A DNA stretch of 64,000 nt from Sweltsa coloradensis (lineage: Eukaryota; Arthropoda; Insecta; Plecoptera; Chloroperlidae), in assembly GCA_024449915.1 (NCBI GenBank), contig JAMZAV010005106.1:23706-87705 (forward strand), given 5' to 3'. The position numbers and the translations under genes are program-made. The notes under the pieces are model-generated. The model did not search any database. It was not told where the DNA came from and saw only the letters and a program-made list of their open reading frames with translations. This document shows, piece by piece, positions 26,567-37,228 of this stretch (within the stretch, counting starts at the first letter, position 1; every line of letters begins with the position of its first letter).

Positions 26567-26950
26567 GTTCAGTTCAGTTCAGTTTTATTAGCATCCGTGT
26601 AGGTTACATTGTAACATTGGGATTGTCAATACATTTGGTTTAGGTACTAAAAACTAACTAGCCTACACCAGCCTGTTGCGAGCAATAAGTACTCCGGACT
26701 AACTACTATTATTAGGTCTATATAAACATACATTATTATTTAGGCCTACAAAATTGCTTTTCCACAGCAAGGATGTCGAATTGATAAACATTAATATATT
26801 TTGCTATCTGCCAGGAAAACATGTCATCTCTTTCATTGTTGATATATTCATTTATCGTGTCGAAACAGTTTTCTATCAGGTATGTTTTTATTGCTAGTAT
26901 GGCATCTGTTTTTTTTGTGGAAGACGATTAGGCCTAGCAACTTCCTATCA
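26567..26950 (-). mobile_element. Probable LINE 3' end with CTGAA tail
   Basis: On the minus strand, aataaaactgaactgaactgaac (26,590-26,568) is a poly(A) signal followed by a short tandem tail, as in the LINE at 22.3 kb. Upstream of it, 26,736-26,927 is an open frame of about 64 codons ending in TAA. It reads coding-like (TDAILAIKTYLIENCFDTIN, then EYINNERDDMFSWQIAK), but I do not recognise it. It may be the end of a LINE ORF. Confidence 0.35.
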
Positions 26951-27473
26951 GATCTCTTCAAAGTAGGCCTAGGCCTATCTTGTGATCGTTGATAACAATC
27001 ACAAGAGTAGGTGCCACCCCTGTTTATTTATTTTGTTGCTCGTGTGTCAGGGATAGCAATAAAGTTGGGCAACTTTGTTGATCGTTTGGCAGCCGTTTTA
27101 ACTTTTTAAGTCCCATCCCCTTAGGCCTAGGCCTATAAACAAAAGGGCCTAACAAACTCTTACGGCGGTGTGGTGTGGGAACTGGGCCTCACAAAATTGG
27201 ACCGCCAGAATATCTTACTTGAACACTAAAACGATTTAATATTATTATACCTGTAGAAAATTAATCCTTCCCCAGACCAAATTACTTATTTTTTAAATTT
27301 TTTATATAAATTAGTATTTAGTATGGCCTACACTATAGTCTCCTTATTAAACTAAAAATAGCCTAGGCCCTAGATCTATTTGTGACTCCAATGGCTAAAT
27401 TTAGTTCTTTTAAGATCATATCTAAGCGAGCTCGAGACTTATAAGTTGACCAAGTGCATTGCACGGAATTTCT

Positions 27474-27510
27474 TCTCTTGGGGGAGCCCCCCTGGGGCTC
27501 CCCCAAGAGA
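27474..27510. repeat. Perfect 17-bp hairpin
   Basis: tctcttgggggagcccc (27,474-27,490) is followed by cct and its exact reverse complement (27,494-27,510). A run of 17 G lies shortly downstream at 27,589-27,605. No terminator role is implied in a eukaryote. Confidence 0.9.
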
Positions 27511-27830
27511 ATGGGAATGGGGGGTCCATCTCTTGTAAAACTCTAGTAGAGTGCCTACTGCCACACTTTTTCTCATTTATCTGGGGGAGGGGGGGGGGGG
27601 GGGGGTAAGGGGTCATTCTATGTGCTTTTGGGTAGATTCTAACAAGTTTATATCAAAAATTACATTTTGTAACTTAGATGCGTAACGCGCTTTGCCCGTA
27701 AACTTAGTAAACCCTGTAACCTATCCTAACGCACCTTGCGCGATCCGGGCTACTAACCCTAGCTACAAACTACTTTTTGAGACAAAAGTCAAGTCTCCTA
27801 TTAAGTCGATATAATATGGAATTATAGGCC

Positions 27831-27856
27831 TAGATAGATAGATAGAACGTTTTATT
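27831..27856 (-). repeat. Probable LINE 3' tail with CTAT repeats
   Basis: Minus strand reads aataaaacgttctatctatctatc. An AATAAA followed by a short tandem repeat is the third such terminus in the window. I could not identify its coding part; 27,857-28,240 shows nothing recognisable. Confidence 0.4.
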
Positions 27857-28240
27857 TTTTTACCGTACGGTACTATTTTTTACATAGTTTCACATAGGAC
27901 ATAGTAGGCGTACAAGTAATTCGAGTCTTGCCTCTTGACTAGGGTGACCAGATGTCCCGGTTTTCCCAAATAGGACGGTTTTATTAATTTTATAGTCTTT
28001 TTTGGATTTCCAAATACTAGGCCTATCTTATTTCATTTTGTAATACTTAATGTGGTACTGTACATAGTAATACGACGCATCACTTGTCCAAGACAGTGTT
28101 GTGGCATGTCAAACTGAGAGATTTATGTTGTTCTGTGTTGTGCGTTTTTACTGTTTGAGTGTTTGTGTTAGTCATCCAAGTGTAAAATGTGTAAGAGAAG
28201 GTGTGTGTTCAATGACAATTTGCAAAAGAGCTATCCTTTT

Positions 28241-28375
28241 ACTAGGAAGCTTCGCAAACGCTTTTTCAGGCGCATTGTTGGATGAGCGTAATTGGTGCAT
28301 TGAGCTGCCATGTGTTATGCGGATTCTCTGTTGTTACTGTGAAAAAATCATTACTAAGTTGAAGAAATGTTTTTA
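28241..28375 (-). repeat. B-type HINE-like fragment
   Basis: It starts actaggaagcttcgcaaacg, then gttggatgagcgtaattggtgc and ccatgtgttatgcgg, matching the reverse of 60,860-60,989. It is cut off at the next element. Confidence 0.75.
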
Positions 28376-28925
28376 ACTTGGAAAACGCTTAAGTCCCGCC
28401 GCGTTGATGGATGAGCTTTTTTGTAAGTTTTTAGTTTGCGTAGGACCACATTTCCTTTGCAAGTGCTTTTTGAATGCATTGTAGGTGATTGTTAACAAGT
28501 TTCTAAATTGTTAGGGGGCTACCTACTTGTTAATTGTTATTATAAACCCCCAAAAAACTCATATTAAAACCTTTATTCTATGGATTCTGGCAAACTTTTT
28601 CAACTTTTTCTTTCAGAAAGCAAAACATCACCATTACCTTAATGTATATGTAAAATGAACATTGTAGCCCCACCCGTTTGGTCAGAATCGGCCTAAATGT
28701 CACAAAATATCGCACTTAAAATCAGAATAAATCGTAAAAGTGCGATATTCATGAGAAATATTCCTTCGATTGTACCCAAAAACAATACACCTCTAAGTTA
28801 AGAGATATCAAAGGTCCCTTCCAATTTTCATCAAGATCGGATATGCCGTTTGCCCGGTAGAGAGCGAACAGACAGACAAAAATACAAACAAAAAAAACAA
28901 AAAAACATTGAAGCTAAATTTATAA
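28376..28925 (-). repeat. A-type HINE-like element, minus orientation
   Basis: It begins gaaaacgcttaagtcccgcc and gttgatggatgagc (the family 3' end, reversed) and runs back through the conserved core (gtagccccacccgtttgg, cttcgattgtacccaaaaac, gccgtttgcccggtagagag). It lacks the ggatgagcg 5' end and abuts an oppositely oriented copy, making a fold-back with an A+T loop at about 28,925-28,945. Short ORFs here are repeat-derived. Confidence 0.8.
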
Positions 28926-28944
28926 ATATAAATAATAATAAAAT

Positions 28945-29585
28945 ATATATAAAGAAAAATTGTTCGTTTTTTTTTTTTGTTTTGTTTGTTTGTTTGTATT
29001 TTTGTCTGTTTGTTTGCTCTCTACCGGGCAAACGGCATATATGCGATCTTGATGAAAATTGGAGGGGACCTTCGAAATCTCTGAACTTGGACCTGCAACG
29101 TTTTTGGGTAGGGCCTACAATCGAAGAAATATTTCTCATGAATATCGTATTTTTACGATTTATTTCGATTTTTGGTGCAATATTTTCGTGACATTTGGGC
29201 CGATTCTGACCAAACGGGTGGGGCTACAAGGTTCATATTTTACATGGATATTAAGGTTATGGTGATGTAGTAATTTGTGAAAGAAAAAAGTTGAAAAAAT
29301 TAGTCCGAATCCATAGAATAAGGGATTTAATATGAGTTTTTTTAGGTACATAATAACAAATAACAAGTAACAATAGAAACTTAACAATAATCACTACAAT
29401 GCGTTCAAAAAGCTCTTGCAAAAGCAGTGTCCACTAGATACCTAACAGCTGCTTTACAGCAGCTTAGCATAAGTATCTAGTAGACCCTGTTGCATAAGTA
29501 AAAAGATACCACACTTAAACTAAAAACTTACAAAAAAGCTCATCCATCAACACGACTAAAAAAAGCGTTTGCGAAGCTTCCTAGT
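28945..29585 (+). repeat. A-type HINE-like element, plus orientation
   Basis: It mirrors the preceding copy from ttgtctgtttgtttgctctc through ggcaaacggcat and the core to gctcatccatcaacac, but ends with the B-type terminus gcgtttgcgaagcttcctagt. The conserved tttttgggTAcaatcg reads gggTAGGGCCTAcaatcg here (29,106-29,122). Confidence 0.8.
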
Positions 29586-29586
29586 A

Positions 29587-30158
29587 ATTGGATGAGTTAA
29601 GCGAAGACTTAAAATTAAGCTCCAATGTTTTCTTTGTTTTTTAGTTTGTTTGTTTTTCTGTCTGTTTGTTCATATGCTACCGGGCAAACAGCATATTATG
29701 CGATCTTGATGAAAATTGGAGGGGACCTTTGAAATCTCTGCCACATTTTTGGGTAGGCCTACCTACAATCGAAGAAATATTTCTCATGATCGTACTTTTA
29801 CGAATATTTTTTCGATTTTTAGTGCGATATTTTCGTGACATTTGGGCCGATTTTGACTAAACTGGTAGGTAGGGCTAGAACGTTCATATTTCACATGGAC
29901 ATTAAAATGGTGATGTATTACTTTTTGAAAAAAAAAGTTTAAAAATTATCCAGAAACAATATAAATTAAGGTTTTAATTTAAGTTTTTTGAGGTAGGTAG
30001 CCTATTTAATAACAATTAACAAGTAACAATAGAAACTTGACAACAATCACCTACAATGCGTTCAAAAAGCACTTGATAAGTAAAGAGATCCTATGCAAAC
30101 TACAAACTTACAACAAAGCTCATCCAGCAACGCGACGGGACTTTAGCGTTTTCCTAGT
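29587..30158 (+). repeat. A-type HINE-like element, plus orientation
   Basis: It starts ttggatgagttaagcgaagac immediately after the previous copy and ends gcgttttcctagt at 30,158. The core again carries an extra octamer at the same TA (gggTAGGCCTAcc, 29,751-29,763). The 30,159-30,569 stretch holds nothing recognised. Confidence 0.85.
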
Positions 30159-30569
30159 AGGCCTAATAATAAATAGTCGTGAAAACTATAATGGGCCATA
30201 GTATGATACAAAATATCTAATAATTTATTATAAAGTTTACACATTAGAGAACGTATCTGCAAATAATTCTTGGAGCGAGTAGTAGCCCTAGGCCCCTATG
30301 CTTTTTCCTTCAGAATTGTTTTAGCTTAGTGCAGAATGTGCCTCTATTTTTTATGTTACCTAGTCCGATCTGGTGGTAACTTATTAAAAATCTCATAATA
30401 AATGTAGGCCTACATTGAGTTATTTTTTTTGGTCTTGTGCTGAGTTGTATATTGGAACATTTCAATTACCCTACTAGGCCGCTTCGTAAACACTGCATTA
30501 GTCGCCATTGATAAAGCAGCGTGTGTAGCCTTGGACTATAATATCCTTGCATTCAGTAGGCCTACATTC

Positions 30570-30700
30570 TCAAAAAATCGCAAAAGTACGAATGTCATAA
30601 GAAATATTTATTTCTTTGATTGTTTGTACCCAAATTCATAACATTCTAACGTTCAAATATTTCAAACTTCAAAGATCTCCTTAAAGGTCCAGTCCACTCT
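30570..30700 (-). repeat. Fragment of A-type HINE-like core
   Basis: The order aaaatcgcaaaagtacgaat, cataagaaatattt-tttctttgattg, tacccaaa matches the reversed family core. It is heavily diverged and stops just outside the hAT element. Confidence 0.5.
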
Positions 30701-31466
30701 TCAAACATCATTTGAATTTTAAAAAAGTTGTATCACCAGGGCTCGAATTTTAAAATATTTAGCCCTCGTCCTCTGGGCGAGTGCTACTGTGAATACTGCT
30801 GACGCAAAGACAGGTGTTAGGTTGCCTTAGAAATCCACATCTGCCTCGTCGGAACTGTTTGAAGTGGCGTCACTGCTTTCTGGCTCGCCTCGTGGTCTAT
30901 AACGTTTGGTGTCGGTTCTCCTTGGTTGTTGTGTAGCACCCAATCACAGTTCAATCGCCTTTGCAGGGTTGAATTTGTCAATATCTGTTTTGAGAAGTTC
31001 TATTCTCAGAATGTCACAAACTGTGGTTGTTGTGAGGGAACTACGTCAGTCAGTTTTAATCCGTTTCACAAGAGAAATCCCAGGCTCACATTCAACTGAC
31101 GTCGATGGAAGGGTTAATAACAGTATAAGTCCTTGCAAGTTTGTTGAACCCATGGTTTTACACAACTTAGCCTATCTATATTTGTTGACTCGCGCAGATT
31201 TTCATCGATAGTTTTCACTTTATTTTTTTAGCATTGTCCATTCAAACGGCAAGTTTGGAAGTAAGCAACCTTGGAGTGTAAGCGTGTTCTCAAAATATTC
31301 CGCCAAAGATTGTATTTGTTTAGCGCCATACGTCTCCAGCTGAGCTGGCCATTCTCCTAAATTTAATATTTCCAAAGCTTTAGTTATTTCGCCTACTTTG
31401 TAGTTGGTTAGAAACCGCACTTTTATGTTTTCATTACACTTCTTTGCGGTTAGCCCCTTGTATACT

Positions 31467-32606
31467 TAGGGTTCGAAATTTTCCGGAAAAATTGAAGTCG
31501 AGGAAAAAAACGGATATTTTCCCGTTTTTTTCCGGAAAAATTGGAAAAATTGAATTTTCTTTACTTTTCATAAAGTTTATACTTCCTCGTAGTTCATTTT
31601 AGATTAATGGCATCTTTATGGTAAATTATAAATTAAGATTATTATTGTTAGTTTATTTTCATGTGTTTACGTACGCGTGTTTACTATTGATGTTTATAAA
31701 TGACAGCAAAATGGCAGCAATACTACATCTAGCATTTTCCAAAATCCCTTGCAATTATTACTATTTATAGCCAGGGGTCGAAATTAACTTTTTTTTGCAA
31801 CTAGCACTTCGGGCTAATGGCAACAATAGTCCTCTAGCCCAAGAGCATTTTTACAGTCGGCAATCAAATAGGTTATATTGATGTAAAACAATAATAGGGT
31901 ATATGTGAATGTTTTAAGTCACAATATTTGCCGGGTCTGACTTATGTGTAGGGGGGACTAGGGAGCGACCGGAAACGAATTTTAACCGTAATATTAATAA
32001 TATTAGCCTAAATTAAGCGATTTTTTATTTTGTTTGCATATTTACAACGATTTTCCATACTAGGTAGTGCACTACTACTGGAAACTCGTTAAGTTATTGT
32101 TGCGAAATATTGAGATTTTTTGAACGGCAATTGGGAACTCTGGAAAAAGTACTCGCCTGTCGGACTAGAGTAATTAGATTTTTACTAGCGCGAGCAAAGT
32201 TCACTAGCCTCGGGCGAGCATTAATTTGACTCCTGTTTATAGATATACTATGTTAAGCTTTAGTCCCTCCCACGGCATGCCCTATTACTTTACAATATGG
32301 TCACAAAACTGTCTATGAAATGAGAATTCCAATCATAATTTTAGTCTAACCTAACAAGAACAACTAAGGCATTTACCTTTCATTTTACTATTAAAATAAT
32401 GAATTAAAAACTGTGAGATATGTAATTGGGCTACCTTATTGATAAAAATAATCATTACTACATTCATATCAATTTTATTTATCCTATGCACCTTAAAACC
32501 AATTTTTTAATTTTTTCCAATTTTTCCAATTTTTCCGACGTGCCCGGAAAAAAACACGTTTTTTTTCCAAAATTTCCGGAAAAATTGGTACCTTTTAAAT
32601 CCCTAT
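31467..32606. mobile_element. 1.14-kb hAT MITE with perfect 8-bp target duplication
   Basis: TGTATACT flanks it on both sides (31,459-31,466 and 32,607-32,614). The ends tagggttcgaaa and tttaaatcccta are inverted, followed inward by ttccggaaaaattg / caatttttccgg-type repeats. Ignoring it and one target copy joins the transposase frame across the site (EESSVVY with KGLTAKKCNEN), which confirms an insertion into formerly coding sequence. It carries no coding region but holds another MITE. Confidence 0.92.
31772..32235. mobile_element. 464-bp hAT MITE nested in the MITE
   Basis: The ends caggggtcgaaattaac and ttaatttgactcctg are inverted. Flanks tttatagc (31,764-31,771) and tttataga (32,236-32,243) match at 7 of 8. 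The inner block ctcgggcgagcattaattt resembles the right end of the 6.5-kb hAT (ctcgggcgagcgttaaatt), so it may be a deletion derivative of that family. Confidence 0.85.
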
Positions 32607-33030
32607 GTATACTACACTGCTCTCTTCGCCACCATAGGCAGTTAATTTTACTCCTTTAAATGTCGACTTAGAGACATCTTCCTCAGTTGAAGTTTTCATT
32701 TGTTTTGAAGCCCAGCCAGGCTCCGATGTTAGCTGATCCAAACATGTAATCGCACTTTTTAGGCTATTATTATTATTATTATTTTTTTATTATTTTTTGT
32801 TTATTCTTGTTTGTTAAAATTGCAACAAGAAACGGCGTCGACGCTAGCAAATATCTTGCTAAAACACTCAAAATCTGTGGAAATCTTGTGCCGCGAAGAG
32901 CCTTGATGAAGCACGTGAAACTAACTAATTTAGCACATGCAGTTGGTTCTCCCATAAGTGCTCCCTGCACAGGGAAGGGAAATGACTCACTGAGCAGTCT
33001 TTGAGGGCGGGCGGCAGGTCGTTCCATTGG

Positions 33031-33850
33031 TTAACTACCCGGAAAGAAAAGCACGTCGGCCGAGCAGTCCTTTGGCCGGAGGGGTTGGAGGCGGGGGTGC
33101 CTATTATCGTCGCCTCTCAACACGCGGCCCTGGATGATGCGCGCGCACACGTCAAAATCAGTGGCGCCACTGAGGCATCTTTTAAAAAACACCAGATCGG
33201 TGTACTGCAGGTGCATGGTCATTGGCATAACCTGCATCTGGTCACAGGGTGGGGGGAGGTTACGGCCATGTATGAAATGCAGCGCCCTTCTCTGCACCCT
33301 CTCAAGCTTTGTAGTGTTCTCGATGGTAGTTGGGTGCCAGGCGGGAAGGCCGAAAGTCATGGAGGGCTTGACTAGCGACAGGTAGGCCATCCTCTTGACG
33401 CGGGGCGTGCAGCCGTGCAGGTTGCGGGCCGCGAAACCCAGCACCTGCAACGCCTTGGTGCGCACGATGTCGGTGTGCACGTTCCATCGGAGGTCGCTTG
33501 TGATGTGAACGCCGAGGAGGCGCTGCTTGTCGACGTACTCGAGTGGGACACCATCGATGGTGTACATGAAGTAAAGTGGGGTGCGAGCGCGCGTAATGTC
33601 CATCACTGGCACTTGAGGGCGTTGAGCGACATGCCATTTTCGTCGCACCAGATCTGAATGTCGTCTAGGTCTGCTTGGAGGGCGTCTGCATCCTCTTGGG
33701 TGCCCACGATACAGTACAGGGTGACGTCATCAGCGTACTGGAGCATTTGGATCCTTGCCGAGGTAGGGAGGTCGGCTACGAAGACGTTAATAGCAGGGGG
33801 CCGAGCACACTGCCCTGGATGACGCCCGAGGCACGTCCCGGAATTCTGAG
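33031..33850 (-). pseudogene. Reverse transcriptase end of the minus-strand LINE
   Basis: From 33,850 downward: SGVIQGSVLGPLL, then QMLQYADDVTLYC with the catalytic YADD (about 33,728-33,739), and DIQIWCDENGMSLNALKC. After a one-base shift near 33,610, the 205-codon frame 33,648-33,031 reads LLGVHITSDLRWNVHT, RVKRMAYLSLVKP and LERVQRRALHFIHG, the usual post-catalytic region of Jockey/CR1-group RTs. Plus-strand ORFs here are shadows. The region is more G+C-rich than the surrounding hAT, which fits a separate origin. Confidence 0.88.
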
Positions 33851-33859
33851 CGCTCGCCT

Positions 33860-35170
33860 TTTAAACTGGACAACTGTTGGGGGCCGCCAGAACTCTAAAA
33901 CCACCTAACAAATTGCCCTTAATCCCAAAAATGCCCCGAGCTTGGATAGTGACCACGTGTGGCACTTTATCGAACGCTTTAGACCAACGAGAAGACACGT
34001 GTGTGAGCTCCGCTACGCTCCCCAGTGCCCGCGTCCATGAGCATGGCCCCGGGCGGGAGATGGGTGCAAAACGGCGCTCCCGAAACCCGTGTTTGGGCCG
34101 CAGGGATGATTTTTTGGGCTCTCAAGGAACTCGCTCGTCCGGGGGTTTCCCTCGCACAAAACGTTCCTCGCCCTTACCGACCAGTGAGTATGCGTTTGGG
34201 CCTGTTTTTCTTTATGTCTCTTTGTCGCCGTCTTTTGTAGATGGGTGCCCACGAACCCTTTTTCCTTCTTTTTTGGAATCCCTGTTCAAGCCCATTTAAA
34301 AAGGGGGGCAAGTGAGTCGCTAGAGCTTTTCCCGGGGGAGTTTTTTAGTAAAATTGCGGGCACGCCGCCCGGGGGCCCGCTGCTGTATTCGCTTTAGTCC
34401 CCCTAAAGCTGTTTTAGTCACCGGCAAGCAAGCAGCTCGTCCTGGGGGGCTTTCGAAAGCTGGGTGGGGGGCCGTTTCCTGGTGGACGGGGAAATTTTTA
34501 TCCGCCCGCGGAATTGCTCTGGAACGCCTCACAAAAACAGGCTCCCACCTCTTTGGGGGCTGACAAACGTTTTTTTCCCCCTACCTTAAACCTCGCAGCA
34601 TCGTTCGAATATTTTGCCTTGGAATTAAATGGCCCCAAAGAACTTTCTGCTGTTGCACCTCGCCCAGTCCCCCATCCAGTTGTCCTTGGGCCTCCCAAGA
34701 GCCCCCCTGTGTCGATCTCTGGGAGCAAGATAGGCCTCTCTTGCGTCTCTCAATTTGGTTTTTCCCCCCTCGGGAAAAAATCCCCGTCCCCCACGTCGAT
34801 AATCTTTTTTTAAAGCTCTTGCTTTTCCAAGGGGGGAGTCGCGCTTGTTCCCCCCACTCCCTCTTTTGGAAATGCTCATCGCGCACTCAAAAGACGATAC
34901 CTTCCCCTTTTCCAGGCTTCATTGACGTCTTCCGCGCAGCACCTCCGGCATCGTTCAGAACATTTTGTTCAGGGCCTGCGTTTGCTTTAGTGAAAAACAA
35001 GAACATTCGGCTGCACCCAGGACGGATGGGATCAAAGGAGTGTGGCCAGACAGCGTCATGGGCCTCACGCCCCACCACCTCCCCGTTTACACATGCTGGC
35101 GCATCGCAGAGCAGCATCGATTCCCCTTCTCCTCAGTTGGTGATTCGGGTTTTCTCTGCCAATTTTTTAA
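33860..35170. other. LINE interior with stuttered homopolymers
   Basis: This should encode the endonuclease-RT linker and N-terminal RT of the minus-strand LINE, but no frame reads through. Runs such as tttttcccccct and ggggggc are frequent, while both flanking parts hold clean frames of about 100-200 codons. Overlapping ORFs on both strands are artefacts of this. A base-calling or polishing failure is the simplest cause. Confidence 0.6.
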
Positions 35171-35562
35171 GAAAGCCGTTCACGAAAAACCAAAATAAAA
35201 TCATTGGAGGTTCTGTCGCGCCCTTCTGGTGGGTCCGAACGCCAGCATATGTTGAGATTAAAATCGCCAAGCAAGAGGCAGCCATCGAAACTTGGCTGCA
35301 CAGCAGCAACTAAGTCCAGGGAGTGCAGAAAGTCGGCGTTTTGGGCTGCATCTGAACATGGCGGACGGTATGCTGACCCCACGAGAAGTCGCAGGTTGCC
35401 GACTTTGATTTCCGCCCAGACAATTTCAGCCCGGCTTTCGAGGTGACCGAGGCGCTTTGGCTGCAGGTGCGGTCGAATCGCTAGAAGGACGCCGCCACCG
35501 CGGCCGGCCTGTCTGTCCTTCCGCAGGACGACGTAGTCTCTTGGAAGGAACCTAGCATGCAT
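35167..35562 (-). pseudogene. Partial LINE endonuclease fused to hAT frame
   Basis: From 35,562 down: FLPRDYVVLRKDRQAGRGGG, AIRPHLQPK, LVGSAYRPPCSDA and the catalytic-loop GDFNLN. These are the middle and end of an apurinic-type LINE endonuclease. The N-terminal part is absent. By chance the upstream hAT frame (LPTVSKNKTER) runs straight into it, so a 196-codon ORF (35,757-35,167) is a hAT-LINE chimera rather than a gene. Confidence 0.85.
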
Positions 35563-36712
35563 TGTTCTTTCTGTTTTATTTTTCGATACAGTTGGCAGTA
35601 CAGTTACCACATCATAGATTTCAAGATATTTCTTTATAAAAGTTTTTGAAGTCATCGTTTTACACAACGGCTTAGCTTTTTCGGCATTGCTGATCGTTTT
35701 CAGGCAATGTAAGTTAGCCAGGTAAATGTTAATGACATGGTCCATTGCTAATTTCATGTGAGGTACCCAGCGAGTCCCTCCTATTCATGTAGGCACAATA
35801 TTTTACGCCTAGTTTAGTGCATGCTGCTTGCAGTTCAATTCGATTTTGTGGGCTTCGGTGAAACGTAGAGTATACATCCTTTAGGGTATTCTCAACCTTA
35901 TCTAGTGTATCGAGTCCGCGAATTGTGTCTTTAAGGCCAGCTCTAATCGGTGCGCCATACAATGAACGGTTATAATTTCAGGTTGCTTGTCTGCTAGAAG
36001 TTTAGCAACCCCTTGTCTAACTCCTGTGAATACAGCTGCACCGTCGCTTGCAAATCCTACCATCTTCTGTAAAAATGTGTTCTCTGGATACTGAAGTGCG
36101 TTGCAGCATTCACTTAAAATGAGATCATACAGGTACCTAGCTGTTGGCTTTTCCATTACTTTAACCAGTGACAGAAATTGTGTAACAGCCTCACACTTTG
36201 AAGAAGAAAAGTATTTAATGTAAAGGATTAGTTGCTGCAAAATAGAACTATCTGTGGCTTCATCGATGAAGCATTGCACATCACCGACAGAAAATCCAAA
36301 GCTTGAAAGTCTTTTGTTGTGCCCAATCTCACTGACTCCGCAATGTAGTGAGTGAATGTTCGACACGCCTTGCCCTGAGGTCGACTCCGTTAACTTTTTC
36401 TAGTTGACAATGCCACACAAAGTCAGAGAATGGCCTATCATGGCTGCACATGGCATACGAGATTTGGAACAACTTTGTCATTTTGTCGGGGTTAGCCGAG
36501 CTTAGACTTTGTAACGCTCCCGCTGCAACACTAGGCTGTCCTTTGTTTTTTTAATTCATTTGCTTCCTTCACTTCTATAGCACGTACGTGGTTTTGAGAT
36601 TCACTGTGGGCCTTGATAGATTCCAGCTTAAAGATCGCTGTGACAAGCTCCGACTGGATGTCAAGGTTGGTGGTAGCGTGTAGGTCAGGTCGTCAGAAGT
36701 CAAAAGGCTCAA

Positions 36713-37039
36713 TTCCAACTCGACACCTTCTCGCGGTTTGGCCCGTGAATAGGGGAGTTTCACTCCCTGAAACTAATGGCGAGCTCTGGGTCGTTGTCGG
36801 GGAACCCCTTCCCTTTGACTACCTCCCCGACGGCGACGACAAAGACAACACGGACGGATGATGACACAGACGGAGACGACCACGACGTGGGGGAACCCCT
36901 GCCCTCCCAATATGCTTGTGGCTGGTTCTGACCAGCACAGGCCTGTCCACCCCTTGTCCCCCCGCGTCATCCCTTACGTCCCTCCCTTCGTCTCGATTAG
37001 CCAAGTTGCATAAATATGAGACTTAAAGCAATATCCAAT
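36713..37039. mobile_element. Candidate small insertion in the hAT 5' region
   Basis: caaaaggctcaa occurs at 36,701-36,712 and 37,040-37,051, a possible 12-bp target duplication around a G+C-rich block. Part of the block (cgaccacgacgtggggg to ggctggttctgaccagca, about 36,876-36,935) is similar to 61,665-61,725, so the sequence is dispersed. Terminal structure is unclear. Confidence 0.4.
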
Positions 37040-37228
37040 CAAAAGGCTCAACCACCAACTCATGGCGCACTCTATTGATGACTTTGCGCACCATGCTCTG
37101 TTGACCGCGTAGTTTGAAACGTAATGTACGCAATTTATGTTACGGCTCACCAAAAAAATCAATTTCCAAAAGTTACTCGCCCGCGCAACAATACACTCGC
37201 CTCGGGCGAGCGTTAAATTCAAGCCCTG

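Larger units (their letters stand above)
32763..35562 (-). mobile_element. 5'-truncated non-LTR retrotransposon in the hAT transposase
   Basis: On the minus strand it runs from a partial endonuclease (35,562) through the RT to a tail of AAT repeats (32,763-32,786). Both junctions lie inside hAT coding sequence. The endonuclease start is missing, as expected of incomplete target-primed reverse transcription. The middle part (about 33,860-35,170) reads as scrambled, G/C-tract-rich sequence and is probably a consensus problem. Confidence 0.85.
30827..36640 (-). pseudogene. hAT-type transposase (DUF4371/KIAA1586-like), broken
   Basis: Reading order is from 36,640 down. A zinc-finger-like remnant (SESQNHVRAIEV) comes first, then ISYAMCSHDRPFSDFVWHC near 36,470 and CRTFTHYIAES near 36,365. 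The RNase H-like core follows: FIDEATDSS near 36,270, FASDGAAVFTGVRQGVAKLL near 36,040, HCMAHRLELA near 35,965. GTRWVPHMKLAMDH is near 35,760. After the LINE comes SLKSAITCLDQLTSEPGW (32,765-32,712); after the MITE comes VRFLTNYKVGEITKALEIL. The dimerisation-end TLPSTSVECE near 31,110 leads to a stop at 30,827-30,829. The acidic residues and the C--H motif of hAT transposases are recognisable, but frameshifts and stops (for instance after KRIKTD near 31,050) rule out activity. The family is known both as transposases and as domesticated genes; this one is dead. Confidence 0.85.
30737..37228 (-). mobile_element. 6.5-kb decayed hAT transposon carrying nested insertions
   Basis: The ends are inverted: cagggctcgaattttaa at 30,737, and at the far end cgttaaattcaagccctg ending 37,228, each followed inward by a ctcgggcgag-like block. 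Flanks tgtatcac (30,729-30,736) and gttatcat (37,229-37,236) agree at 5 of 8 positions, a worn 8-bp target duplication. The minus-strand transposase is interrupted by a hAT MITE at 31,467-32,606 and a LINE at 32,763-35,562. A foreign-looking block also lies at 36,713-37,039. Inactive. Confidence 0.85.

Noticed and set aside
33001..33657. Several plus-strand ORFs
   Set aside because: They are shadows of the minus-strand LINE RT, which has recognisable motifs in its own frame.
33877..35313. Cluster of overlapping ORFs on both strands
   Set aside because: They arise from G/C tracts in a badly resolved part of a LINE; none shows a domain.
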